Positions 18,387 to 27,418 of a stretch of DNA of 64,000 bases are shown piece by piece. The notes below the pieces were generated by a model. The model was not told where the DNA came from and ran no database searches. It was given only the letters and a program-made list of their open reading frames with translations. Each line of letters opens with the position of its first letter. The stretch's first letter is position 1. The position numbers were made by a program, and so were the translations under genes. Origin of the DNA: Hyphomicrobiales bacterium. Its GTDB lineage: Bacteria > Pseudomonadota > Alphaproteobacteria > Rhizobiales > Rhizobiaceae. The stretch is taken from assembly GCA_900471815.1 (NCBI GenBank), contig UICE01000003.1, positions 705,558 to 769,557 on the forward strand, read 5' to 3'.

Positions 18387-19364
18387 TTAATCTGCGTATT
18401 GACCGGCAGCTTCAATGATGGGCTTCCAGCGTGTCACTTCGCTTTCGAGCTTTGACTTCAAGCCTGCCGGGGTAGCTTCCGCATCTGTCACGGGCACTGT
18501 GCCAAGTTCGGCAAATCGGGCAACAATGTTCGGATCCTTCAGGGCCTTTTGCAGCGACGCTGATAGTTTCTCAGTCACTTCGCTCGGCGTGCCTTTGGGA
18601 GCGTAGATACCGTGCCAAATGCCTACTTGCATGCCTGGAAGGCCAGCTTCCTCAACAGTTGGGACATCTGGAAGGGCATCGAGACGCTTCGCTGACGTCA
18701 CTGCATAGGCCTTGATGGTGCCGCCTTTGATCTGCTTGGTCGTATTGGTTGTCTGATCACACATCAAATCAACCTGACCGCCGAGCAAATCGGTCATCGC
18801 AGGTCCTGTACCCTTGTACGGAACAGTCACAAGCGGAACTTTGATTTCATTCATGAACAACATGCCACAAAGATGCGAGGCAGCGCCGATACCGGCATTG
18901 GCAAGACTGATCTTGTCCGCATTGGCCTTCACATATTCTACGAGACCTTTCAGATCGGTTGCTTCGAAATCTTTCTTCGCAACGATGGTCATTGGCACGT
19001 CGGTCACAAGGCCAACATATTCAAACGCATTCAACGTATCATAAGGAAGCTTACGATACAGCGTTGCGCTGGTTGCCATGCCAATGTGATGCAAAAGCAA
19101 TGTGTAACCATCGGGGTCGGCCTTGGCTACCTGAGAAGCACCCAAAGTGCCGCCGGCGCCACCGACATTCTCCACCAAAATTTGTTGCCCGAGATCTTTT
19201 GACATTGTTTCTGCTACCAACCGGGTAACAGTGTCAGTTGGGCCGCCCGCAGCAAATGGCACAACCATTGTAATGTTGCGCTCGGGGTAACCTTGAGAAA
19301 AAGCAGTGCTGGATGCCAAGGCAAATGTTGCGGTGGCTGCCAGAGAAATTAGTATCTTGCGCAT
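18387..19364 (-). CDS. tctC: tripartite tricarboxylate transporter binding protein (Bug family) TctC
   Basis: A 325-residue periplasmic solute-binding protein. It has a signal peptide (ILISLAATATFALASSTAFSQ, cut near residue 23) and the Bug family N-terminus ITMVVPFAAGGPTDTVTRLV, then VENVGGAGGTLGASQVAKADPDGYTLL. Such proteins capture di- or tricarboxylates or related acids; the ligand is not readable. First gene of its transport operon, divergent from ade. Confidence 0.94.
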   Translation of the reverse strand: MRKILISLAATATFALASSTAFSQGYPERNITMVVPFAAGGPTDTVTRLVAETMSKDLGQQILVENVGGAGGTLGASQVAKADPDGYTLLLHHIGMATSATLYRKLPYDTLNAFEYVGLVTDVPMTIVAKKDFEATDLKGLVEYVKANADKISLANAGIGAASHLCGMLFMNEIKVPLVTVPYKGTGPAMTDLLGGQVDLMCDQTTNTTKQIKGGTIKAYAVTSAKRLDALPDVPTVEEAGLPGMQVGIWHGIYAPKGTPSEVTEKLSASLQKALKDPNIVARFAELGTVPVTDAEATPAGLKSKLESEVTRWKPIIEAAGQYAD

Positions 19365-19400
19365 TAAACACTCCTCCCAGAATACGGCTTGTAAATAGAG

Positions 19401-19618
19401 CTAGCCTTTTTTACGAAACAGATATTGCCGGGCTCCTCCGAGGTCTGGCAGAATCTGTATGATTTCCATTAGCGCTCTATCGGAGGCAAGCGCGGCCAGT
19501 ATGTCAAGCATTTCATGGGCTTCGCATAATTTTTTGAGAAAATCTCTTGAGGTAGAGTGCTCAAAGCCGTTTTCGTATATGCATGAGTGAGATGTAAAAG
19601 ACGATACGAGGTAATTGG
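19401..19618 (-). other. open frame in the tctC-ade gap, possible small gene or remnant
   Basis: The minus strand carries a frame that ends at 19401 with SRDFLKKLCEAHEMLDILAA and then SDRALMEIIQILPDLGGARQ, helix-like and protein-like in composition. The upstream end runs into the ade coding region and there is no good start or ribosome site; the ATG within EMLDI would give only 36 residues. It may be the 3' remnant of a lost gene. The divergent promoters of tctC and ade must also lie here. Confidence 0.2.
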
Positions 19619-21430
19619 ATGTCAAAGCAGGGTAGGGCCAACAAGCCAGAGAGCTGGACGCAATCAGCCCCATTGCTGGTGGATGTAGCCATGGGACGCC
19701 ACGCTGCGGACCTCGTCGTGCGAAATGGCCGTCTGGTAAGCGTATATTCCGGTGAAATAATAGCGGGTATTGATATTGCCATTATTGCCGGGCGTTTTGC
19801 ATTTGTCGGTCATGGCGCGGAACACTGCATCGGGCCAAAAACCAAAGTCGTTGACGCAGCCGGGCGTTATTTGGTGCCGGGTCTTTGTGATGCCCATATG
19901 CACGTTGAAAGCGGCATGGTCACCGTTACTGAATTCACCCGTGCCGTTATTCCGCATGGCACGACATCAATGTTTATAGACCCGCATGAAATCGCCAATG
20001 TTTTGGGATTGGAAGGCGTACGCCTGATGCATGATGAAGCACTTGGCATGCCGATTAACGTGCATGTGCAAATGCCTAGTTGTGTGCCGTCGGCTCCGGG
20101 TTTGGAGAATGCAGGCGCAGCCATAAGTCCATCGGATGTGGCCGAGGCGATGACTTGGCCCAATATTGTTGGGCTGGGCGAGGTTATGAACTTTCCAGGT
20201 GTTGCCAATAATGATGCCACGATGCGCGGCGGCATTGATGCCACAGTCAAAGCTGGCAAAACTGTTGGCGGTCATTTTGCTTCACCGGAGTTGGGGCGCG
20301 CTTTCCATGGTTATGTGGCTGGTGGTCCCGAAGACGATCATGAAGGCACGCGAATGGAAGATGCGATGGCACGCGTGCGCCAGGGTATGCGCGCGATGCT
20401 GCGCCTCGGCTCTGCCTGGTACGATGTTGCAAGCCAGATCAAGGCGGTAACCGAGCAGGGGCTCGACTCCCGCAATTTCATCCTTTGTACCGATGACAGT
20501 CATTCCGGAACGTTGGTCAATGACGGGCATATGGATCGCGTTGTAAGACATGCGATCGCACAGGGACTTAAGCCAGTTACCGCAATTCAGATGGCGACGC
20601 TTAATACTGCACAGCATTTCCGGCTTGAGCGCGAGATCGGATCAATCACACCGGGGCGGCTGGCGGATTTTCTTATCGTATCAGATCTTCCGAACCTCGT
20701 TATTGATCGCGTTTATGCGCGCGGGATGCTTCTGGCGGAAAAAGGCAAGTTGATTGCTGACATTCCAGCCTATGACTATCCCTCATTCGCCAAAAATACG
20801 ATTAAGCTGGGTAAAAAGCTGAAAGCCAAAGATTTTGATATTGCCGCACCCAAGCCCGGAAAACATGTGACGGCGCGGGTGATCGGTGTGATCGAAAATC
20901 AGGCTCCGACAAAAGCGCTTGAAGCGGATTTGCCCGTTTCTGACGGCATCGTGCAAATGGATCGCCGCAATGATGTTTGCCAGATAGCTCTCGTGGAACG
21001 TCATCGCGGAACCGGCGCAGTCGTAAACGGATTTGTGTCAGGCTTCGGTTATACGCTCGATTGCGCCATGGCTTCGACAGTCGCCCATGACAGTCATCAC
21101 ATGATCGTCGTTGGTACGAATAAGGAAGACATGGCAAAAGCCGCCAATCGTCTCGGTGAGGTGGGCGGTGGCGTGGTCCTGTTTTCAAAGGGACGTGAGT
21201 TGGCATTGGTCGAAATGCCCATCGCGGGTTTGATGTCTGATCAGCGCGCTGAAGTGGTTGCGGCCAAAGCTGACAAGCTGGTGAATGCCATGCGGGCAAT
21301 GGGATGCAGCCTCAACAACGCCTATATGCAGCACTCCTTGCTAGCACTCGTCGTCATTCCGGAATTGCGCATCTCCGATGTCGGGATTATCGATGTCCGA
21401 ACATTTGAAAAGGTTGATTTGTTTCTATGA
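19619..21430 (+). CDS. ade: adenine deaminase
   Basis: Deaminates adenine to hypoxanthine in purine salvage. It is 603 residues, in the normal range for the amidohydrolase-type enzyme. Metal-site motifs are GLCDAHMHVESGM (about residues 90-102), IDPHEIANVLG, VGLGEVMNFPGV, and CTDDSHSGTLV (about 287). The C-terminal half carries the GVVLFSKGRELALVEMPIAG region of Ade. Its last four bases (ATGA, 21427-21430) overlap the next gene, so the two are coupled. Confidence 0.95.
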   Translation: MSKQGRANKPESWTQSAPLLVDVAMGRHAADLVVRNGRLVSVYSGEIIAGIDIAIIAGRFAFVGHGAEHCIGPKTKVVDAAGRYLVPGLCDAHMHVESGMVTVTEFTRAVIPHGTTSMFIDPHEIANVLGLEGVRLMHDEALGMPINVHVQMPSCVPSAPGLENAGAAISPSDVAEAMTWPNIVGLGEVMNFPGVANNDATMRGGIDATVKAGKTVGGHFASPELGRAFHGYVAGGPEDDHEGTRMEDAMARVRQGMRAMLRLGSAWYDVASQIKAVTEQGLDSRNFILCTDDSHSGTLVNDGHMDRVVRHAIAQGLKPVTAIQMATLNTAQHFRLEREIGSITPGRLADFLIVSDLPNLVIDRVYARGMLLAEKGKLIADIPAYDYPSFAKNTIKLGKKLKAKDFDIAAPKPGKHVTARVIGVIENQAPTKALEADLPVSDGIVQMDRRNDVCQIALVERHRGTGAVVNGFVSGFGYTLDCAMASTVAHDSHHMIVVGTNKEDMAKAANRLGEVGGGVVLFSKGRELALVEMPIAGLMSDQRAEVVAAKADKLVNAMRAMGCSLNNAYMQHSLLALVVIPELRISDVGIIDVRTFEKVDLFL

Positions 21431-22686
21431 CTGCTTTTGCCAAGGCTGTCGCTTTAGCGACCACCAAGATGCGTGTGCTTTTTCCGGAAACGCCGCTTCA
21501 ACTCAATCACTACCTTTCGCAGAAATATGGCGCGCAGATTTGGTTGAAACGCGAGGATTTATCGCCAGTCCGTTCCTATAAGATCAGAGGCGCGTTCAAT
21601 TTCATCTCGCACTATCTGAACACAAACAAATCCGCAGATGCGGTGTTCGTTTGCGCCTCTGCGGGTAACCATGCTCAAGGGTTTGCTTTTATTTGCCGGC
21701 ATTTTGGCAAAAAGGGCGTTGTCTTCATGCCCGTCACGACACCGCAGCAGAAAATTGACAAGACGCGCAGTTTCGGCGGCGAATTCATCGAAATCCGGCT
21801 TGTCGGCGATATTTTCGATCAATGCTATGCAGCAGCGCGGACATTCGAATCGGAAATGGGTGCCGTTATGGTGCCCCCATTCGATCATATGGATATTATA
21901 ACGGGACAGGCGACTGTTGCGTATGAAATTGCAGCCCAACTGCCCGATGAGCGCAAGCCCGACTTGATGATTCTTCCCGTCGGCGGCGGAGGTCTTTCCG
22001 GGGGCGTGACGCGTTATCTTTCTGATCTTGGCTGGGAAACACAATTTTGTTTTGTGGAACCGGCAGGTGCTCCGAGCCTAAAGCGTAGTTTGGAAGCCGG
22101 GAAGCGGGTGAAACTTGAAGCCGTGGATAATTTTGTTGATGGCGCTGCTGTTGGCGAGATCGGGCGTGAAAATTTCAAACTTCTCAAAGGCTTCAGTCCA
22201 AACTCTGTCACTTTGATTCCGGAAAACAGGCTCAGCTCAACCATATTGGAGATGCTGAACGTCGAGGGCATCGTAGTTGAGCCAGCTGGTGCCTTGGCCA
22301 TTGACGCACTTAAGGATTTCAAAAAAGCCGATCTGAAAGGTAAGCGGGTCGTGCTTGTCATATCTGGCAGCAATTTCGATTTTGAAAGACTGCCAGAGCT
22401 TAAAGAACGATCACAGCGCTATGAAGGCTTGAAAAAATACTTCATTTTCCGGTTCCCGCAAAGACCGGGAGCTTTGCGCTCATTTCTGGATTTGCTCGGT
22501 CCTGAAGACGATGTTGCTCGCTTTGAGTATTTGAAGAAGTCAGCGCGCAACTTTGGTTCTGTGCTTATCGGCATCGAAACCAAAAACAGGAAGAATTTTG
22601 ACATATTGTTCAAACGGTTCGACGAGGCAGGCTGGGCCTATCAAGACATCACAGATAATGAAACGATTGCCGGGATGATCATCTAG
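21427..22686 (+). CDS. ilvA: threonine ammonia-lyase (threonine dehydratase) with ACT-like domain
   Basis: A PLP enzyme that converts threonine to 2-oxobutanoate for isoleucine synthesis. It is 419 residues. The Schiff-base lysine is K52 in SYKIRGAFN, the substrate loop is SAGNHAQGFAF, and the PLP phosphate loop is PVGGGGLSGG (about 182). The C-terminal 90 residues (YFIFRFPQRPGALRSFLDLL) form one ACT-like regulatory domain, the short IlvA type, so feedback by isoleucine is plausible. Coupled to ade by ATGA. Confidence 0.93.
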   Translation: MTAFAKAVALATTKMRVLFPETPLQLNHYLSQKYGAQIWLKREDLSPVRSYKIRGAFNFISHYLNTNKSADAVFVCASAGNHAQGFAFICRHFGKKGVVFMPVTTPQQKIDKTRSFGGEFIEIRLVGDIFDQCYAAARTFESEMGAVMVPPFDHMDIITGQATVAYEIAAQLPDERKPDLMILPVGGGGLSGGVTRYLSDLGWETQFCFVEPAGAPSLKRSLEAGKRVKLEAVDNFVDGAAVGEIGRENFKLLKGFSPNSVTLIPENRLSSTILEMLNVEGIVVEPAGALAIDALKDFKKADLKGKRVVLVISGSNFDFERLPELKERSQRYEGLKKYFIFRFPQRPGALRSFLDLLGPEDDVARFEYLKKSARNFGSVLIGIETKNRKNFDILFKRFDEAGWAYQDITDNETIAGMII

Positions 22687-22694
22687 GAGGGCGT

Positions 22695-23225
22695 ATGACG
22701 ACGTGGATCATTCTCTTTCGTGGCGTGGGTGGCGCGACATTGTTGCCGGTGAAACCACTCGCGATAGCCTTGACTGAGGAAGGGTTTGAAGGTGTCAGGA
22801 CATACATTAATACTGGAAATGTGGTCCTGAAATCGTCTGATACATCGGAAAGAGTCCTAAAGCGCATCACTCCAATTGTCTTGAAGGAATTTGATTTTTC
22901 AAAAGCCATTTTGATAGCCAGCACAGCTGAATGGGCGAAACTCATTGCTGACAATCCGTTTCCCAACGCAGTCTGTGAGCCAACCAAGCTTCACGCATAT
23001 CTTATGGAGCGCGAACCGGATGAGGTCGCAATAAAAGCATTGCAATCAAAGGCGGAGGGTCCTGACGAATTTCAGATACGAGGCCGGGTGCTTTACTACT
23101 ACACGCCGCAGGGAATATCGAATGCTCGTCTGTTTCCCAAGATTGAAAGAACTTTGGGCGTGGTCGCCACAGCCCGTAATTGGAACACAGTGTTGAAGCT
23201 TCAAGCGTTAGCTGAAGTTGCCTGA
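22695..23225 (+). CDS. DUF1697 protein
   Basis: A 176-residue protein of the DUF1697 family, recognised by the N-terminal pattern ILFRGVGGATLLPVKPLA, then YINTGNVVLKSS and ATARNWNTVLKL near the end. No biochemical function is established for the family. It begins eight bases after ilvA (AGGAGG within the gap serves as ribosome site), so it is the third gene of that unit. Its 3' end overlaps the convergent regulator gene by 25 bases. Confidence 0.85.
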   Translation: MTTWIILFRGVGGATLLPVKPLAIALTEEGFEGVRTYINTGNVVLKSSDTSERVLKRITPIVLKEFDFSKAILIASTAEWAKLIADNPFPNAVCEPTKLHAYLMEREPDEVAIKALQSKAEGPDEFQIRGRVLYYYTPQGISNARLFPKIERTLGVVATARNWNTVLKLQALAEVA

Positions 23226-24628
23226 ACGGCTATCGCCTCGGAAAGAACATCGAATATTCTGGAATTCCCGCATTGGGCGACGTTGAAGCGCATGTAGGAA
23301 TTGGCTGTCTGCGACTGGCTAAATACATTGCCCGGGGCAAATACCACGCCTTTTTCAAGGCCATATTTTGCAATTTCGGCTGCGTCGATACCGTCCGGCA
23401 ATCTGCACCATAGCAACATGCCGCCGCGCGGCTCATTCCAGGGCACTATATCAAGCGCTTTCAACCGGGTGATCGTGTCTCCCATGCTACGGGCGAGTTG
23501 GGTACGCAAACCATCCATATGCTTGCGATATCCGCCTTCCTTCAGCATAAAAAGCACGAGCTCTGCTCCCATGCGGTTGCCACCGAATGATGTGGCGATC
23601 CGCAAATCTATCAATCCGTTGATCCAGTCTTGTCTGGCGGCGATAAAGCCGCAACGGAGCGATGCTGAGATTGATTTGGAGAAGCTGCCGATGTGCACAA
23701 CCTGATTCAGTCCATCAAATGCGGCGAGTCGCGGAGCAGGCTCATGCTCGAAATCGGCAAAAATATCGTCTTCGACAATTGTAAGATTATGCAATTCCGC
23801 AAGCTTTAGTATCCGGTGGGCCGTTAGCGGAGATAACGCTGCTCCTGTTGGATTTTGAAGCGCGGAATTAGTGATGTAAAGCCTGGGGCAATGGCTTTTC
23901 AATGCCTGTGCAAACAATTCGATGTCAGGCCCATTTGGCGTATATGGCACGCTCACGACATTGGCTCGATGTGCTTTGAGCAGGGCGTGAAAGTTAAAAT
24001 AGCATGGATCGTCGACGATCACTGTATCTCCAGGCTCAATCAGAAATCGGCATAGCAGATCAATTGCTTGGGTTCCCGAATCCGTCAGCATGATCTGATT
24101 GGTCGAAACTTCGATACCGTGCTCGCCCAGCCGTCTCGACAGGAGTTGCCGAAGCGGTTGCAGACCAAGAGGAGATGCGTAATCGGTCAGCGTCGAGCTA
24201 TTCGATCTGGCTAGCGCCCGCAATGCACGCCGAATGCCATCTTCGGGCATCCACGAAGCGGGCAACCAACCGCAGCCTGGTTTTAGCATGCCATCATTGG
24301 CATCCAATGAGGTTCTTGAGACCCAAAGCGGATCGATTGCATGGTCGAGTTTTGGGCCGATTTCGGCAAGAGTTAAAGGAGCAAGATGACCTGCAACGAA
24401 GAACCCGGATCCACGCCGTGATTGAATGAGCCCCTCGGCTGCCAGCCTGTCATATGCATCAACGACAGTCGATTTTGACGTCGCCATGATTTCCGCGAAA
24501 CTGCGAATCGATGGAAGTTTGGCGCCGGAAGGCAGCAATCGCGCTGCGATACGTTGCCGGATTGCCTGCATAACTTGCTCAACCCGCGTCACGCCACATA
24601 TCCTTGTTTGACCATCTGTACTGCTCAC
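23201..24628 (-). CDS. MocR/PdxR-type GntR regulator with aminotransferase domain
   Basis: A 475-residue fusion: a GntR winged helix at about residues 15-80 (KLPSIRSFAEIMATSKSTVV, GLIQSRRGSGFFV) and a fold type I aminotransferase domain from about 110, with the PLP lysine in SFSKS. These proteins use PLP or an aldimine as effector. The start is GTG at 24628 (no ATG is available nearby). It is divergent from the EamA exporter gene, which it very probably controls; the short gap contains matching repeats. Confidence 0.9.
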   Translation of the reverse strand: MSSTDGQTRICGVTRVEQVMQAIRQRIAARLLPSGAKLPSIRSFAEIMATSKSTVVDAYDRLAAEGLIQSRRGSGFFVAGHLAPLTLAEIGPKLDHAIDPLWVSRTSLDANDGMLKPGCGWLPASWMPEDGIRRALRALARSNSSTLTDYASPLGLQPLRQLLSRRLGEHGIEVSTNQIMLTDSGTQAIDLLCRFLIEPGDTVIVDDPCYFNFHALLKAHRANVVSVPYTPNGPDIELFAQALKSHCPRLYITNSALQNPTGAALSPLTAHRILKLAELHNLTIVEDDIFADFEHEPAPRLAAFDGLNQVVHIGSFSKSISASLRCGFIAARQDWINGLIDLRIATSFGGNRMGAELVLFMLKEGGYRKHMDGLRTQLARSMGDTITRLKALDIVPWNEPRGGMLLWCRLPDGIDAAEIAKYGLEKGVVFAPGNVFSQSQTANSYMRFNVAQCGNSRIFDVLSEAIAVQATSANA

Positions 24629-24662
24629 TTATCCATTACAGTTTGCATAAATTGTACTGTAC
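24617..24662. promoter_or_regulatory. candidate MocR operator between mocR and eamA
   Basis: TGTACTG occurs at 24617-24623 and 24653-24659 (36 bases apart), and TACAGT at 24637-24642 is inverted to ACTGTA at 24656-24661. Three half-sites in 46 bases, one overlapping the regulator start, fit the multi-site operators known for MocR proteins. Inference from repeats and position. Confidence 0.45.
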
Positions 24663-24721
24663 CGTATCTGGAAAATCCATCCTTAAGCGCGCTAGAGCAA
24701 GGCACGGATGAGGTGAATTGA

Positions 24722-25585
24722 ATGGATAAGACAACGAGCGGTTGGATCAATGGTTTTGTAGGCGTTCTCATTTTTAGCGCGTCACTGCCCGCCACACGTG
24801 TTGCAGTGGCAGATTTTGATCCAATTTTTTTGACGGTAGCGCGGGCAACCATTGCTGCCTTGCTTGGTCTGGTGCTTTTGCTCGCGTTTAAAGAAAAATG
24901 GCCTTCAAGGTCCGATCTTGGGCATTTATTCGTCACTGCCATGGGTGTCGTGGTCGGCTTTCCGCTATTGACCGCACTGGCGCTTCAGCATGTTACGTCG
25001 GCACACTCGATTGTTTTTATTGGCCTTCTGCCTCTATCGACCGCTATTTTCGGTGTTCTGCGGGGCGGGGAATCCATGCGTCCAATGTTTTGGATATTCT
25101 CGTGCTTGGGTAGTGCATTGGTTGCAGGTTTTGCTCTCACACAAAATCTGGATGCCTCATTGACCGGCGACCTTTTGATGTTTGCCGCTATCGTGGCTTG
25201 CGGCTTGGGCTACGCCGAAGGAGCGCACCTGTCGCGCAAACTGGGTGGGTGGCAGGTGATTTGTTGGGCACTGGTCTTATCTTTGCCTGTGATGCTGCCT
25301 CTTACCTTGTTGCAATTACCCCAAGATTGGATGGCGATCGGTCAACCGGCTTGGTTCGGATTGATCTATGTCTCGCTGTTCTCAATGCTTATCGGTTTCG
25401 TTTTCTGGTATCGTGGTTTGGCGCAAGGGGGCATAGCGGCAGTCGGACAGCTTCAGCTATTACAGCCATTCTTCGGTTTGATGATCGCGGCCACATTACT
25501 GCATGAGACAGTTGGCTGGCAGATGATTGTCGTTACAATTGCCGTTATTGCATGCGTTTTCGGGGCAAAACGCTTCGCCAAGTAA
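24722..25585 (+). CDS. EamA/DMT-family exporter
   Basis: A 287-residue inner-membrane protein with about ten hydrophobic helices in two EamA halves (about 10-140 and 150-285). Members export amino acids or other metabolites. The pairing with a divergent MocR regulator is a recurrent arrangement and suggests a substrate linked to PLP or amino-acid metabolism (inference). Start ATG at 24722, one base after a GAATTG stretch with GAGGTG as ribosome site. Confidence 0.88.
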   Translation: MDKTTSGWINGFVGVLIFSASLPATRVAVADFDPIFLTVARATIAALLGLVLLLAFKEKWPSRSDLGHLFVTAMGVVVGFPLLTALALQHVTSAHSIVFIGLLPLSTAIFGVLRGGESMRPMFWIFSCLGSALVAGFALTQNLDASLTGDLLMFAAIVACGLGYAEGAHLSRKLGGWQVICWALVLSLPVMLPLTLLQLPQDWMAIGQPAWFGLIYVSLFSMLIGFVFWYRGLAQGGIAAVGQLQLLQPFFGLMIAATLLHETVGWQMIVVTIAVIACVFGAKRFAK

Positions 25586-25600
25586 GGCGGTGTTTTGCGT

Positions 25601-25630
25601 CGCACAATAAAATCATTTGCTTTTTGTGCG
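25601..25630. terminator. stem-loop in the eamA-helicase gap
   Basis: CGCACAA (25601-25607) pairs perfectly with TTGTGCG (25624-25630) over a 16-base loop, 15 bases after eamA. No T-run follows. The remaining 230 bases to the helicase gene hold no recognised gene and would be its leader. Confidence 0.35.
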
Positions 25631-25866
25631 GGAAGAGCCCATATGCCGGTCAGACGCTTGGGCCGGGCAATCCGGTCTTCCGAAACAGGACTTGTGGCGT
25701 CTGAGCCCCATCCGCATGATGCGGTGGGCACGGCTGCGCAAGTCGCTTGATCCCTTTGGGGCTTTCGCGTCTCGTCGTTTATCCGAAAATGTTGCATGCA
25801 GGTTGCGCCCTGCGATGCGTTATATGGCCCGCGATGTATCGCGCTTGGCCAAGATGAGAGTTTAAA

Positions 25867-27243
25867 TTGGAAACTACTGAAACAAACGGCTTTGCCACCA
25901 TGGGCCTCAATGCGATTCTGCTTAAGGCAGTGGACGCAGCTGGAATGATTGCTCCCAAGCCAATCCAGCAACAGGCTATTCCGGCACAGCTTGCAGGTCA
26001 GGATATTCTTGGTATTGCCCAGACCGGTTCGGGCAAGACGGCAGCTTTTGCTTTGCCTATCCTGCAAAAAATCATAACTATCGGTGATAAGCGCAAGGGC
26101 AAGACCGCCCGCGCTTTGGTGCTTGCTCCTACTCGTGAGCTTGCCGTGCAGATCGAAGAAACCTTCCGTACATTGGCGAAGGGCGCTCATATTTCAACGG
26201 CTCTTGTCCTTGGCGGCGTTTCCCGCATTGCCCAGATCAATAAGATGCAGGCCGGTGTCGATGTTCTGATCGCCACACCAGGTCGCTTAACAGACCTCGT
26301 GCGCGACAATCGCATTGATTTGTCCGAAACCCGCTGGCTTGTTCTCGATGAAGCTGACCGCATGCTTGACATGGGCTTCATCAATGATGTCAAGAAAATC
26401 GCCAAAGGTACTCACCGCGATCGCCAGACAGCTCTGTTTTCTGCGACCATGCCTCAGGAAGTTGCTACCTTGGCAGCCAGCCTTTTGCGCAATCCTGTGC
26501 GTGTTGAAGTGGCGCCTCAAGGCACCACGGCAGCAGAGATCAAGCAGGTTGTTCATATGATCCCGACCCGCCAGAAGAAGCAGGTTTTGTCGGCCATGCT
26601 GAAAGACGAAACCCTGTCTTCCGTTATCGTATTTACACGTACGAAACACGGTGCTGACGCGGTTACCCGTATTCTGGAAAAAGACGGCTACAACGTTGCA
26701 GCTATCCACGGTAACAAGTCTCAGAATGCCCGTCAGCGCGCTTTGAATGGCTTTAAGGATGGGTCCGTCCGCATCCTCGTTGCAACTGACATTGCAGCAC
26801 GCGGTATCGATGTTGTCGGTATCAGCCACGTGATCAATTTCGACCTGCCAGATGAGCCGGAGAGCTATGTTCACCGCATTGGGCGCACTGGTCGTAATGG
26901 CGCATCCGGCAATGCCATCACGCTTTACGATCCGGCTGAAGAAGGTTCAAAGTTCAAAGCTGTGGAGCGTGTAACCCGCATGCGTTTGCCAATGGCAGAT
27001 TCGCCGGTTGATCTTTCCAGCTTGCCGGCCCGGGCGGCAAACAGCGATCAACGCCCGCCACGCCGCGAAGGTGGCAATAGTGGTGCGCCTGCAAAGAGCA
27101 AGAAGCCGCATCGTGGTCAACCAGCTGGCGGCAAGCCTCGGGAACCACGCGGCGAGAAGATTTGGAGCAATGATGGCGGTGCGCCCGCGCAGAAGCGTCC
27201 TTTCCGCCGGAATAAAAAAGGCTTTGGTTCCAAAGCTGCATAA
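25867..27243 (+). CDS. DEAD-box ATP-dependent RNA helicase, RhlE type
   Basis: A 458-residue RNA helicase. Motifs in order: Q-motif phenylalanine in GFATMGL, AQTGSGKT, PTRELAVQ, DEAD with LDEADRMLDMGF, SAT, ARGIDV, HRIGRTGR. The C-terminal 80 residues are basic and rich in P, R, K and G, a usual RNA-binding tail. TTG at 25867 is taken as start because the ATG at residue 12 would remove the Q-motif phenylalanine. Likely role is RNA remodelling, often at low temperature. Confidence 0.93.
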   Translation: METTETNGFATMGLNAILLKAVDAAGMIAPKPIQQQAIPAQLAGQDILGIAQTGSGKTAAFALPILQKIITIGDKRKGKTARALVLAPTRELAVQIEETFRTLAKGAHISTALVLGGVSRIAQINKMQAGVDVLIATPGRLTDLVRDNRIDLSETRWLVLDEADRMLDMGFINDVKKIAKGTHRDRQTALFSATMPQEVATLAASLLRNPVRVEVAPQGTTAAEIKQVVHMIPTRQKKQVLSAMLKDETLSSVIVFTRTKHGADAVTRILEKDGYNVAAIHGNKSQNARQRALNGFKDGSVRILVATDIAARGIDVVGISHVINFDLPDEPESYVHRIGRTGRNGASGNAITLYDPAEEGSKFKAVERVTRMRLPMADSPVDLSSLPARAANSDQRPPRREGGNSGAPAKSKKPHRGQPAGGKPREPRGEKIWSNDGGAPAQKRPFRRNKKGFGSKAA

Positions 27244-27279
27244 TTTGAGCTTACATTGAGCAACCTCAATTTTTTGAGA

Positions 27280-27311
27280 GGCCCTCGGCGTTAAATGCCG
27301 GGGGCCTTTTT
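27280..27311 (+). terminator. rho-independent terminator of the helicase gene
   Basis: GGCCCTCGGC (27280-27289) and GCCGGGGGCC (27297-27306) form a 10-bp stem with one mismatch, then TTTTT. It lies 37 bases after the helicase stop. Confidence 0.9.
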
Positions 27312-27418
27312 GTTTATGCCCAAAGATTTATCCCCGTGGCAACAGATTGTGAGATTATGCGCTTGAACGGTGTGATCCGGACAAATAGGTTTAGGGCAGT
27401 ATATTGAAGGGCTAGGCA

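Noticed and set aside
25617-25865. 82-codon plus-strand frame ending just before the helicase start
   Set aside because: Composition (many R, M, S) is not protein-like, and the helicase needs a leader here.
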